Assembly: GCA_020636505.1 (NCBI GenBank)
Contig: JACJXR010000001.1
Location: forward strand, 434,001-498,000
Length of the DNA stretch: 64,000 nt
DNA from: Chitinophagales bacterium
GTDB taxonomy: Bacteria; Bacteroidota; Bacteroidia; Chitinophagales; Chitinophagaceae
Reading direction: 5' to 3'
In this document: in pieces, positions 52,228-61,225 of the stretch
How positions within the stretch are numbered: position 1 is the first letter of the stretch
Layout of the letters: the number at the start of each line of letters is the position of its first letter
Translations under genes and position numbers: made by a program
The notes under the pieces: generated by a model
Database searches by the model: none
What the model was told of the DNA's origin: nothing
The model's input: the letters and a program-made list of their open reading frames with translations, nothing else

Positions 52228-53382
52228 ATGAAGCTTCCTCAAAAACACACAGCCAAAGGAACAACCATATTTACGGTGATGAGTGCATTGGCCAACGAGT
52301 ACAACGCCATCAACCTGTCTCAAGGTTTTCCTGATTTTCCGGTAGACCCTATGTTGGGCGACTTATTGGCCGAGGCAGTGCAAAAGGGATTCAACCAATA
52401 CTCACCTATGGCGGGATTGCCTATGTTGAGAGAAGCCATAGCCAACGATTTCAAAAAAAGATACAATGTATCGGTAAATGCGGATACGGAAGTAACAGTA
52501 ACTCCCGGTGCGACATATGCCATATACACGGCGTTTACTTCCATACTGCAAGCAGGTGATGAGGTGATAGTATTGGAGCCGGCATACGACAGTTACAAAC
52601 CCAACATAGAAACAAATGGTGCCAAAGTGGTGCCTGTATCACTTGTAGCACCAACCTATCATGTGGATTGGCAAAAAGTGAAGGATGCCATCACTGATAA
52701 AACAAAAGCCATCATCATCAACACTCCACACAACCCGACAGGTGCTGTGTGGAACCAACAGGATTGGGATACTCTTGCAGACATACTCAGAGATACAGAC
52801 ATCGTGCTTTTGTCCGATGAAGTGTACGAACAGATAGTTTTCGACGATGAGCAACACATATCTGTTTTACAACACGAAGAGTTGAGGCAAAGAAGCTTTG
52901 CCATATTTTCCTTCGGTAAGGTATATCACAACACAGGTTGGAAAATGGGCTTCTGTATAGCACCTCCTGAGTTGAGCAGTGCTTTTCGCAGCATTCACCA
53001 GTTCCTATGTTTTTCGGTGAACACCCCTGCACAATATGCATTGGCGCAATACTTATCGCAACCCGTACTGCCCGATATAAGAGGTATGTTCCAAAAAAAG
53101 AGAGACTTCTTTTTGGACCTATTGAAGGATACACCTTTTACGGTACACAATCCATCGAAGGGTAGCTACTTCCAAACGGTGGGGTATGAAAAAATAAGCG
53201 ACATGCCCGACAGTGAGTTCACACAATGGCTCACCAAAGAATACGGAGTGGCCACCATACCTATCAGTGCTTTCTACAACAACCATCAGGACGATAAGAT
53301 CATCCGTTTCTGTTTTGCCAAAAAAGAAGAGACGTTGGAACAAGCCGTTGCAAAGCTTTCCGCATTGACGGCAACAGTTTAG
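52228..53382 (+). CDS. Methionine/glutamine-type aminotransferase (class I/II)
   Basis: A 384-residue fold-type I PLP enzyme. The ATG at 52228 gives the family opening MKLPQKHTAKGTTIFTVMSA and NLSQGFPDFPVD; the open frame upstream is the shifted reading of manC. The PLP lysine is in FSFGKVYHNTGWKMGFCIAP, preceded by INTPHNPTGAVW and LSDEVYEQIVF. The wording is closest to YbdL/KAT enzymes that transaminate methionine, glutamine or kynurenine. Its keto-amide products would be substrates for the omega-amidase at 20212; that link is inference. It overlaps the convergent exporter gene by 4 bp. Confidence 0.92.
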   Translation: MKLPQKHTAKGTTIFTVMSALANEYNAINLSQGFPDFPVDPMLGDLLAEAVQKGFNQYSPMAGLPMLREAIANDFKKRYNVSVNADTEVTVTPGATYAIYTAFTSILQAGDEVIVLEPAYDSYKPNIETNGAKVVPVSLVAPTYHVDWQKVKDAITDKTKAIIINTPHNPTGAVWNQQDWDTLADILRDTDIVLLSDEVYEQIVFDDEQHISVLQHEELRQRSFAIFSFGKVYHNTGWKMGFCIAPPELSSAFRSIHQFLCFSVNTPAQYALAQYLSQPVLPDIRGMFQKKRDFFLDLLKDTPFTVHNPSKGSYFQTVGYEKISDMPDSEFTQWLTKEYGVATIPISAFYNNHQDDKIIRFCFAKKEETLEQAVAKLSALTATV

Positions 53383-54164
53383 AGGTAATCGTAACTCAAC
53401 TTTACAATCAAGGCCAGTGAGATGGCAATGAAGAACAGGCGAATAAATTTGCTGCCTTTCTTAATGGCCATATGCGAGCCCGCATAATTGCCTGTCATGT
53501 TGGCTATTGCAATGGGTATGGCTATACTCCAAACCACAAAGCCGTGATAAACGAAGAATAATAATGCTCCGATATTGGCCGTTATGTTTATCACTTTGGC
53601 ATTTGCCGAAGCATGCAGAAAATCATACCCAAATAAAGTGATGAACGCGAATATCAAGAAGCTGCCGGTACCGGGTCCTATCAACCCTTCGTATAAGCCT
53701 AACACTCCACCTACGATTGCAGCGTATATCACAGACCTGTTCTTGGAATGTTGTTTGACATCGTGCCTCAAACCCAACTCCTTTTTGAATACGGTATAGA
53801 GCAATACCAACACCAAAGCGGTGATGATGAAAGGCATGAATTGTTCTTTGTGAATATAGCTGACTAACAATGCTCCGCCGAAAGATGCTACAAGTGATGC
53901 AATTATCGCAGGCGTAAGGTGTCTCCAATTTATATCTACCTTTTTGATGTAGCGAACAGCGGCAACGGAAGTACCTGCAAAGGACGACATTTTATTGGTG
54001 GCCAAAGTTTGTACCAAGGTAAGTTGCGGCTGTAATATGAACAGTGCCGGTAGTTGAATCAATCCCCCACCGCCGCTTACAGCATCTACAAAACCTGCCG
54101 TGAATGCGAACAAGCAGAGTATCGCAAGACTTGTGATATCCGGAAATATATCTAACACTACCAT
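53379..54164 (-). CDS. TauE/SafE-family sulfite/anion exporter
   Basis: A 261-residue membrane protein with about eight helices. The N-terminal half contains FTAGFVDAVSGGGGLIQLPAL, the family signature with a glycine-rich turn, and TLATNKMSSFAGTSVAAVRY. The second half repeats the motif as LYEGLIGPGTGSFLIFAFI and ANAKVINITANIGAL. Members export sulfite, sulfoacetate or related organosulfur anions. Nothing adjacent identifies the cargo. It lies 21 bp upstream of the mqnC stop, both on the minus strand. Confidence 0.92.
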   Translation of the reverse strand: MVVLDIFPDITSLAILCLFAFTAGFVDAVSGGGGLIQLPALFILQPQLTLVQTLATNKMSSFAGTSVAAVRYIKKVDINWRHLTPAIIASLVASFGGALLVSYIHKEQFMPFIITALVLVLLYTVFKKELGLRHDVKQHSKNRSVIYAAIVGGVLGLYEGLIGPGTGSFLIFAFITLFGYDFLHASANAKVINITANIGALLFFVYHGFVVWSIAIPIAIANMTGNYAGSHMAIKKGSKFIRLFFIAISLALIVKLSYDYL

Positions 54165-54185
54165 AGCTTCCGGAAACTAATATAC

Positions 54186-55310
54186 TTAATAGGAAATGAC
54201 CTGCTCCTCTATATTTTCAGGAAGCTCCCTGAACTCATATTGCTGGTTGCGTAGTTGAGCAGGAAAACCCGCTTCGTTTATCGCGTCCTGAATGCCTTTG
54301 TAGGTGAACCTGTGTGGCGCACCTGCTGCACTTACCACATTCTCTTCTATCATGATGGAACCGAAATCGTTGGCACCTGCATGTAAACACAGTTGCGCCA
54401 CTTCTTTACCAACCGTCAACCAAGAGGCTTGTATGTTCTTTACGTTCGGCAGCATAATGCGGCTCATCGCTATCATGCGGATATATTCTTCGGCGGTCGT
54501 CAGGTTCTTTGTTCCGCGTATTCTTTTCAGCAATGTGTCCACATCTTGGAATGTCCATGGGATGAATGCCACAAAGCCTTTTGCATCTTTAGGTTTGTCA
54601 GCCTGCACTTCTCTCAGTTTCACCAAGTGCTCAAAACGCTCTTCAATCGTTTCAACATGACCGAACATCATTGTGGCACTGGTAGTCAATCCCACTTTAT
54701 GCGCCACTCTCATTATGTCCAACCACTCTTGCGCACCACACTTGCCTTTCGATATCAAACGTCTTACCCTGTCATTCAGTATTTCTGCTCCAGGACCCGG
54801 CATGCTGTCCATACCCGACTCTTTCAGTGCCGTCAGTGCCTCTTCATAGCTCACTCCCGATACTTTACAGATATGTGCCACTTCGGGTGGCCCCAATGCG
54901 TGCAATTTCAGGTTGGGATATATTTCTTTCAGTTGTCTGAACAGATCTGTGTAATACTCCAACCCAAGCTCGGGATGGTGTCCGCCTTGCAGCAGCAATT
55001 GCTCACCTCCGTACCTGAATGTCTCGTCAATCTTTTCTTTGTAAGTTTCTATATCGGTGATGTACGATTCGGGATGTCCCGGTATGCGATAGAAATTGCA
55101 AAACTTACAGTTGGCTATACATACGTTGGTGGTATTCATGTTTCTGTCGATGATCCAAGTAACCTTACCATGTGGCACTTGTATCTTCCTAAGTTCATTG
55201 GCAACAAACATCAAATCGGCCAAAGGTGCGTTCTCAAACAAGTAAACACCTTCTTCAACACTCAGGAAATCGAGATCCAACGCTCTTTTGTATAGTTCTG
55301 ATAAGTTCAT
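54186..55310 (-). CDS. mqnC: Cyclic dehypoxanthine futalosine synthase (radical SAM)
   Basis: A 374-residue radical SAM enzyme with cluster ligands C64, C68 and C71 in NVCIANCKFCNF. The downstream words LLQGGHHPELGLEYYTDLFR, LHALGPPEVAHI, TTSATMMFGHVET and FVAFIPWTFQ fit MqnC rather than the sister enzyme MqnE, which usually reads FIPLxF at that place. MqnC closes the spiro ring of dehypoxanthine futalosine in the futalosine route to menaquinone, the electron carrier of respiration. No other mqn genes are adjacent, but ubiX is elsewhere in the window. Confidence 0.9.
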   Translation of the reverse strand: MNLSELYKRALDLDFLSVEEGVYLFENAPLADLMFVANELRKIQVPHGKVTWIIDRNMNTTNVCIANCKFCNFYRIPGHPESYITDIETYKEKIDETFRYGGEQLLLQGGHHPELGLEYYTDLFRQLKEIYPNLKLHALGPPEVAHICKVSGVSYEEALTALKESGMDSMPGPGAEILNDRVRRLISKGKCGAQEWLDIMRVAHKVGLTTSATMMFGHVETIEERFEHLVKLREVQADKPKDAKGFVAFIPWTFQDVDTLLKRIRGTKNLTTAEEYIRMIAMSRIMLPNVKNIQASWLTVGKEVAQLCLHAGANDFGSIMIEENVVSAAGAPHRFTYKGIQDAINEAGFPAQLRNQQYEFRELPENIEEQVISY

Positions 55311-55333
55311 ACTTCCACCGTTATTCCAGCATA

Positions 55334-55341
55334 CAAAGTTA
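55334..55341 (-). promoter_or_regulatory. mqnC promoter, -7 element
   Basis: Minus-strand TAACTTTG matches TAnnTTTG exactly, 23 bp before the ATG at 55310. Confidence 0.6.
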
Positions 55342-55461
55342 GCCTAAAATGCCTTGCTTATAATATAAATATCCGATTGTCATATATGGAACACCAATGG
55401 CAATGCTAAAATTTGACCGCTCTATGATTTTGCTGATGGGATTTTTGTTACTTTGTGTTGA

Positions 55462-55974
55462 ATGGGCACGCACATACTCACATTATTCGGAGAGGAGATA
55501 ATACCTGAGCAGTTGGATGCTGTGGGTAAGCGTCGCAGCACACCCAAAAAGAAAAAAGAAAAAGTACAAGAGCAAGTTGAGGCTGAGACCGCCGTTGCAG
55601 TAGTCGAAGACATACAAGAAGAAGCACCTGCCGGTCCCGACATACTCAAAGGATGGGACGGCGACAAGAAATACTACACAATCGGTGAGGTGGCCAAACT
55701 CTTCAAAGTAAGAACATCCAACATCAGATACTGGACCAAAGAGTTCTCACTCAAAGTACGCACCACACGCAAGGGCGACAGACTTTATACTCCTGAGCAA
55801 GTAAAGGAGATACGCACCATTTACCACCTTGTGAAAGAACGTGGCTTCACCATCAACGGAGCCAAAACACACCTCAAGAACAACAAGAAAGCCGCAGTGG
55901 AATCAGTTGATCTGAAACAATCGCTGCTACAACTCCGCAACAAACTTGTTGACTTAAAAAACAGCATCAAATAG
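55462..55974 (+). CDS. MerR-family transcriptional regulator
   Basis: A 170-residue protein. Residues 1-65 form a low-complexity, lysine- and glutamate-rich extension (STPKKKKEKVQEQVEAETAV). Residues 70-140 are a MerR winged helix-turn-helix: YYTIGEVAKLFKVRTSNIRYW, GDRLYTPEQVKEIRTIYHLV and FTINGAKTHLKNN. A short C-terminal helix (LLQLRNKLVDLKNSIK) may dimerise. There are no effector-binding cysteines or ligand domain. It precedes a thioredoxin-like gene by 5 bp, so they share a transcript. A 7/8 match to the -7 element (TTACTTTG) sits just upstream of the ATG. Confidence 0.9.
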   Translation: MGTHILTLFGEEIIPEQLDAVGKRRSTPKKKKEKVQEQVEAETAVAVVEDIQEEAPAGPDILKGWDGDKKYYTIGEVAKLFKVRTSNIRYWTKEFSLKVRTTRKGDRLYTPEQVKEIRTIYHLVKERGFTINGAKTHLKNNKKAAVESVDLKQSLLQLRNKLVDLKNSIK

Positions 55975-55979
55975 AACTT

Positions 55980-56513
55980 ATGCGCTTCTTGCTATTGGTT
56001 TTTGTTATGTTCATAACAACGAATATGAGTGCACAATCATATAAGAAATACACGGACGAAGACACAAAAGAGCTTATCTACAAAGGCAAAATGACATTCG
56101 CAGACTTACAGAAGGAACCTGAATTCAAGTGGTATAGAGACGGGGTAAGTAGCTACACACCCAATGCGGAAGAAATAAGCACGCTGAAACCTGTACTGAA
56201 GAACTACACTTTTGTAGTGATTGTAGGCACATGGTGCAGCGATACGCATGACATACTTCCCAAATTCAGAAAGGTATTACAGGCTTGCAACTATCCTGCT
56301 GAAAAGGTGACCATGTATGGCGTGGACATTGAAAAAAAGAGCCTGAACAAAGAAGAAGAAAAATACCATTTGAAACATGTGCCCACCATAATAGTGTACA
56401 AAGACGGATTTGAAGTGTCTCGCATAGTGGAATCACTGAACTTTGACAGTGTGGAGGCCGACCTTGTTCATATCATATTCGAAGAAAGCAGCGACGACAG
56501 TTCGGGAGAATAA
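55980..56513 (+). CDS. Exported thioredoxin-like protein with one active-site Cys
   Basis: A 177-residue protein with signal peptide (RFLLLVFVMFITTNMSA-Q). The thioredoxin fold is suggested by FVVIVGTWCSDTHDILPKFRKVL, TMYGVDIEKK and the cis-proline HVPTIIVYKDGFEV. The active site reads W-C86-S-D-T89 where thioredoxins have C-x-x-C, so it cannot work as a normal dithiol-disulfide enzyme. It is probably periplasmic, and it is co-transcribed with the MerR regulator. Confidence 0.85.
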   Translation: MRFLLLVFVMFITTNMSAQSYKKYTDEDTKELIYKGKMTFADLQKEPEFKWYRDGVSSYTPNAEEISTLKPVLKNYTFVVIVGTWCSDTHDILPKFRKVLQACNYPAEKVTMYGVDIEKKSLNKEEEKYHLKHVPTIIVYKDGFEVSRIVESLNFDSVEADLVHIIFEESSDDSSGE

Positions 56514-56557
56514 CTATTTCATGCATTTGAGTACTTTTACAGCCTCAATTTTTTTGC

Positions 56558-58033
56558 ATGGAATTACCGCATCATATATCCATTGAATATTTACAAGGCA
56601 TCGGCAATTCGGACATATCCATGTCTGCCGACGCAATTCAAAGAATAGAAACCAACCGCGCTTACCTCGACAACATTTTAAGCAAAGGCGAAACTTATTA
56701 TGGTATCAATACCGGCTTCGGTTCACTGTGCGATGTGCGTGTCAGCGACGATGAGTTGGCGCAGTTGCAAGAAAATCTTGTATGCTCTCATGCATGTGGT
56801 ATGGGAGATGAAGTGCCTGAAGATGTGGTACGACTCATGTTGTTGCTCAAAGTTCATGGACTAAGCCAAGGATACAGCGGTGTACGTAAAGAGATCGTGC
56901 AGAGGTTGGTTGACTTTTATAATCTGGGTATACATCCTGTAATATATGAGTTGGGCTCTCTTGGAGCATCGGGAGACCTGGCACCACTCGCACATATGAG
57001 CCTACCGATATTCGGCATGGGCAAAGTGCGTTACAATGGCGAAGTGAGAGAAAGCATGGATGTGTTGAAAGAAGTTGGATTGGAGCCGATACCACTATCC
57101 GCAAAAGAAGGGCTTGCATTGCTCAATGGAACACAATTCATGAGTAGCTATGGCTCATGGGCGTTGAAACAGGCGCATAAACTCTCTGCTTGGGCGGATG
57201 TTATAGGAGCCATGTCTGTGGATGCATACCATTCCAAAAAAGATCCTTTCAAACATCCGATACATAGAGTAAGGCCGCACAAAGGACAGATATCCACCGC
57301 ACAAAACATGATGGATTTGTTGGCAGGCAGTGAGATACAGGAGGTCCCCAAAAAGCAAGTACAAGATCCTTATTCATTCCGTTGCATACCACAGGTACAC
57401 GGCGCAAGCAAAGATGTTATAGATACTGTTACCTCTGTGGTGGAAACGGAAATAAACTCCGTAACAGATAACCCCATCGTATTCCACGACGAAGATGAAA
57501 TAATCAGTGGTGGTAACTTCCACGGTCAACCGATGGCGTTACATCTCGACTTTTTAGCAATAGCATTGGCAGAGTTGGCCAACATATCTGAGCGTCGTAC
57601 CTACTTATTGGTAAGCGGTCAAAGAAACCTACCGCCATTCCTTGCTCCCAATGCAGGTTTGAACAGCGGCTTCATGATAGCGCAATACACGGCAGCAGCC
57701 ATCGTCAGTCAGAACAAACAACTGTGCACACCCGCATCGGTAGACAGCATAGTCAGCAGCAACGGACAAGAAGACCATGTAAGCATGGGTGCCAATGCAG
57801 CCACAAAACTTTACAGAGTTGTAAAGAATGTGCAAAGAGTATTGGCAATCGAATTGTTGACTGCAGCACAAGCTTTGGATATTCGTCGACCGCAAAAGAC
57901 ATCCGCAAAACTGGAAAAAGTTTTTGCTGCATTAAGGCAAGAAGTATCGTTCATGGAGCAAGACAGACTCTTGCACAACGATATGATAAAGGCGGAAAAG
58001 TTATTGGATAAACACCCTGACGAGCTTATATGA
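56558..58033 (+). CDS. hutH: Histidine ammonia-lyase family enzyme
   Basis: A 491-residue MIO-cofactor lyase. The self-cyclising triad A137-S138-G139 lies in GSLGASGDLAPLAHMSLP. Other words are GINTGFGSLCDVRV near residue 48, NLVCSHACGMG, QDPYSFRCIPQVHGA, GNFHGQPMAL and NGQEDHVSMGANAA, which together favour histidine over tyrosine or phenylalanine as substrate. It releases ammonia to give urocanate, the first step of histidine breakdown. None of the other hut genes (urocanase, imidazolonepropionase) is nearby. It overlaps the convergent glycosyltransferase gene by 8 bp. Confidence 0.9.
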   Translation: MELPHHISIEYLQGIGNSDISMSADAIQRIETNRAYLDNILSKGETYYGINTGFGSLCDVRVSDDELAQLQENLVCSHACGMGDEVPEDVVRLMLLLKVHGLSQGYSGVRKEIVQRLVDFYNLGIHPVIYELGSLGASGDLAPLAHMSLPIFGMGKVRYNGEVRESMDVLKEVGLEPIPLSAKEGLALLNGTQFMSSYGSWALKQAHKLSAWADVIGAMSVDAYHSKKDPFKHPIHRVRPHKGQISTAQNMMDLLAGSEIQEVPKKQVQDPYSFRCIPQVHGASKDVIDTVTSVVETEINSVTDNPIVFHDEDEIISGGNFHGQPMALHLDFLAIALAELANISERRTYLLVSGQRNLPPFLAPNAGLNSGFMIAQYTAAAIVSQNKQLCTPASVDSIVSSNGQEDHVSMGANAATKLYRVVKNVQRVLAIELLTAAQALDIRRPQKTSAKLEKVFAALRQEVSFMEQDRLLHNDMIKAEKLLDKHPDELI

Positions 58034-58898
58034 CCTTGTAGTTGCGATAGCTGAGATTCAAGCCCAACTTCTGCTCAGCAAACTGTTTTACACGTTCTTT
58101 CAGTGTTAAGCGATTGAACGATGTGTCGTAATCGAATTTCCAATTGCGACTGTCTATACGCTCTTGTATCACTTGTGGGTGTGTGCCTTTGAACTTCTCC
58201 AAGGCATCTATATGCTGTGCGTAGTTGAAGTGTTCTTTACCCGCAATCTTTTCTTGTATGTATTGGTCGTTGTGCCACAAGCGACTGAACGTTTCTTTCT
58301 TTTGCTGCATGGTACGAGGGTCCTTCACCCAACCGTAATGGTGTACATATGCATTCAGCTCTTTTACTTTCAGCTTTTCATCGTCCCCTATTCTAAAGCC
58401 TTGCGCATCGCGATATGAATAAATGCGTTTATCGTTCTTAACAACGCGAATCTCTCTTGGGTACCATTGGGTTGATGTTCCCACATAATCGTAAGAACCG
58501 TAGAAATGCAGGTATTTGAACAGAAGGCCGTCTACATCCTCATCATCTTTCCAACGTTGCATACCACGCCTTATCTCATCATGATATCGCTCATGTATTA
58601 TTTCGTCGGCCTGTATGTAAAAACACCAGTCGGTATCATCTGCTATTGCCCTAAATGCTTTGTTGGTTTCGTCGGCAAGAACCTTGCCTCCTGTACGAAG
58701 ATCGTCATTCCATACCGTTTCAACGATACGAACCTTATCGGGAGCAATGCTCCTCACCAGCGATAATGTATCATCGTCGGATTTGCCGACGGCTATGACA
58801 AAGTCGTCGCATAACGGTAAAATCGATTTTACCGCTTCAACGATTGGATAGTCATACTTTATCGCGTTCCTTACGAAAGAGAACCCCGTGATTTTCAC
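58026..58898 (-). CDS. Glycosyltransferase family 2-like protein
   Basis: A 290-residue cytoplasmic GT-A-fold protein. It starts MKITGFSFVRNAIKYDYPIV and continues LCDDFVIAVGKSDDDTLSLV, WNDDLRTGGKVLADETNKAF and CFYIQADEIIHE, where QADE takes the place of the usual DxD metal motif. The rest (REIRVVKNDKRIYSYRDAQGF and HHYGWVKDP) resembles GT2 enzymes of cell-surface glycan synthesis. It starts 9 bp after the stop of the patatin gene, so the two form an operon. Confidence 0.88.
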   Translation of the reverse strand: MKITGFSFVRNAIKYDYPIVEAVKSILPLCDDFVIAVGKSDDDTLSLVRSIAPDKVRIVETVWNDDLRTGGKVLADETNKAFRAIADDTDWCFYIQADEIIHERYHDEIRRGMQRWKDDEDVDGLLFKYLHFYGSYDYVGTSTQWYPREIRVVKNDKRIYSYRDAQGFRIGDDEKLKVKELNAYVHHYGWVKDPRTMQQKKETFSRLWHNDQYIQEKIAGKEHFNYAQHIDALEKFKGTHPQVIQERIDSRNWKFDYDTSFNRLTLKERVKQFAEQKLGLNLSYRNYKVI

Positions 58899-58907
58899 GG
58901 CGCAAAA

Positions 58908-61139
58908 TTACGGATTAACCTCTTTCAAAACACTTTTCAACCGTTCTATTTGGCTTGTGTTCTTTTTATTATATATACTGTTCAGTAAGTCTTGCTTTTC
59001 CTTGCTCGTTAGGTGAAAATTAAGTGCCGCACTTCTACCGCTCTGTGGGATATATTGCAATGTGATGTATTCCAAACGGTCTCCCATATATTCCTTCAGG
59101 TAATCTTTGCTGTATCCTTGGCTGTAAGACTGGAAAGGTTCCCATTTGTTCTGAATGGCAAAAAGAGGGTCTGCCACCATATCGGTAAGGGTATTCATTT
59201 CCGAACCGGGATATACGTCATACTCCCGCGTATCTCGTATTTGCAGTACTATCACCTTGCTTGTGTTTTCTTTTATCCATTCGCGATGAACATGTAGATA
59301 CCGGTTGATAAGCTCCATTCCGAAATTGTCCCTTAGCCCTGCATCCATAATGTTCATTTGTGGGTCTGATGGCAGACGAACAACAGGTAGTATATACGGG
59401 AATGTGGATGTCATCCGCAAAGCTGTGGGCAAGCGGAGATTATAGGGGTTCCTGTCTTTGAAAAATGTGGCCATGTCCACACCGTCTATCGCAGGGTTCT
59501 CTGCATTTTTCACATCGTACTCCGATTGCGTAAGGTACGATATGGGCTGTGCCGCCATCATCAATCTTCTGCCATCGTTGATAATGGTGCCGTTCACTAT
59601 CAACAGCGGAGTTTTACCGACCATTTCATTTCTGCGAAAATCTCCAATCTTCCTATCAAGCATACCGTCCGTAGCTCTTATCAACTCTTGTTCCATTGCA
59701 TAGCCTCTGTCTTTGGTATAAGAGTATCCTCCGAGTGATATTTTGTTGAATGGAGAAATAAGATCGTTACTCGCCAAAGAGAAAATAATGGAGTTCAGTA
59801 GGTCTTTACCTGTGTTCTCTTGATACTCTTGTTTGTAAGGGTCTTCGATTAACCCTTCCACATACTCGTTGTGTACACTGCGCCAATATGCCACACCTAT
59901 CATTCCACCGGAAGCACCTGTCATCATCACCGTACTTGGATATACCATACCGTCTGTAACACTGTCTGCGTATTGCAAGGCTCTGAACGTCCAGTATGTT
60001 GCTCTTGAGCCACCGCCACTCGAAGTCACAACTATCAATGGTGGTTTGCCTTCACCTTTGTATTGCGCCTTCCAATTGTTCAACCGCTCTTCTTCTTTTT
60101 CTTTATCCTCATAATATCGTTCTTTGGTAAAGACACTTTTCAGCGATTGATAATTGTATGGTTGAACTTTGGCATCCTTGCTGTAATTCAAACCATAAGC
60201 ACGACTGCGGAGGTCGAGTACACCATTCTTCACAAGGAAAGCCACCGAACCAATTATCAGTATCCAGCCTAACACCTCCCAACTGTGGAAGAAATGTTTT
60301 ACCGCACCTACCATCCCCATGATTACTGAGAACAACAGTACAAAACTGGCTCCGGCAGGTACCCTCATTTTCGGCTGCTCTGAAAACAATCCGAGCAACA
60401 ACAGTATCAATATGGCGAAAATAGTAGCTGTTGTTGCATTGCGCCCGTGTCGCCTCAATACTATTTTCAACAGTCGCGGATGATATGCTTCTTCTTCGGA
60501 GAACTTCTTTATCTGTAGTTTACCTGTAAGGTATGTGTCTGCTTTTATCAGGTCGATATCATAATCGAGACTATCGAATGGAATGAAATCTTTCAGTTTT
60601 TCAGCACTGGTGATCCTACCCAACACCACTTTCAACAAATCTCTACCCACTCTGAAAAAGTAAGCGAACGATATAAGAATGATAAGTACAAAACCGCAGT
60701 ACAAACCCAATTGATACCATATCACATCACCCACACTTGCTCCTTCTTCTATCAGTTGATAGCGTATGCTGTGAACTGTGTAGAAGATGAGAAAGAACAA
60801 TGGTATGATGGAGTTGTTGATGCAATATTTGATGAACGCAAATCGTACCGCACCTATATAGGGTATCCTCGTATTGTTGATGATGAAAGTCGTGATATGC
60901 CATGCCATGATGAATACACCAAAAGCACCGCCCAACAACAACATACTCATGAAGCTTGTCTTGCCGAGATATTCAGGAGCCAAAAACAACGACGATGCTC
61001 CGAATACAGATGCAAAGTTGTCGTTAACAGTTAGGAAAAGTATTATCCAGAATACAAGAAACAGCTGATACTTACGGAAATGCAGGAGCAATAGCTGCAC
61101 CGGTAAGAAACGAAATATATTATGAAGTATTCCTTGCAT
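58908..61139 (-). CDS. Membrane-anchored patatin-like phospholipase
   Basis: A 743-residue protein. Residues 1 to about 345 contain several membrane helices (LFLVFWIILFLTVND, FGVFIMAWHITTFII, IPLFFLIFYTVHSI, FVLIILISFAYFF, TIFAILILLLLGLF, FVLLFSVIMGMVG, LGWILIIGSVAFLV). Residues about 370-720 are a patatin-type lipase: oxyanion-loop-like SSGGGSRATYW, nucleophile S410 in MMTGASGGMIG and catalytic D599 in MDAGLRDNFG, giving the Ser-Asp dyad. It should hydrolyse acyl-lipids at the membrane. It is followed by a GT2 gene after 9 bp, hinting at lipid or glycolipid remodelling. The large membrane region is unusual for patatins. Confidence 0.88.
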   Translation of the reverse strand: MQGILHNIFRFLPVQLLLLHFRKYQLFLVFWIILFLTVNDNFASVFGASSLFLAPEYLGKTSFMSMLLLGGAFGVFIMAWHITTFIINNTRIPYIGAVRFAFIKYCINNSIIPLFFLIFYTVHSIRYQLIEEGASVGDVIWYQLGLYCGFVLIILISFAYFFRVGRDLLKVVLGRITSAEKLKDFIPFDSLDYDIDLIKADTYLTGKLQIKKFSEEEAYHPRLLKIVLRRHGRNATTATIFAILILLLLGLFSEQPKMRVPAGASFVLLFSVIMGMVGAVKHFFHSWEVLGWILIIGSVAFLVKNGVLDLRSRAYGLNYSKDAKVQPYNYQSLKSVFTKERYYEDKEKEEERLNNWKAQYKGEGKPPLIVVTSSGGGSRATYWTFRALQYADSVTDGMVYPSTVMMTGASGGMIGVAYWRSVHNEYVEGLIEDPYKQEYQENTGKDLLNSIIFSLASNDLISPFNKISLGGYSYTKDRGYAMEQELIRATDGMLDRKIGDFRRNEMVGKTPLLIVNGTIINDGRRLMMAAQPISYLTQSEYDVKNAENPAIDGVDMATFFKDRNPYNLRLPTALRMTSTFPYILPVVRLPSDPQMNIMDAGLRDNFGMELINRYLHVHREWIKENTSKVIVLQIRDTREYDVYPGSEMNTLTDMVADPLFAIQNKWEPFQSYSQGYSKDYLKEYMGDRLEYITLQYIPQSGRSAALNFHLTSKEKQDLLNSIYNKKNTSQIERLKSVLKEVNP

Positions 61140-61225
61140 CAGCGGACATTAATCATATATAAAATACGAAAAATCGCCCACATTATTGTCAGGATATCAT
61201 CTTGTTTTTGTGTTATTTATGGAAG

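Noticed and set aside
54393..55295. A 300-residue plus-strand frame opposite mqnC
   Set aside because: It is the complement of a clear radical SAM gene and has no recognisable domain.
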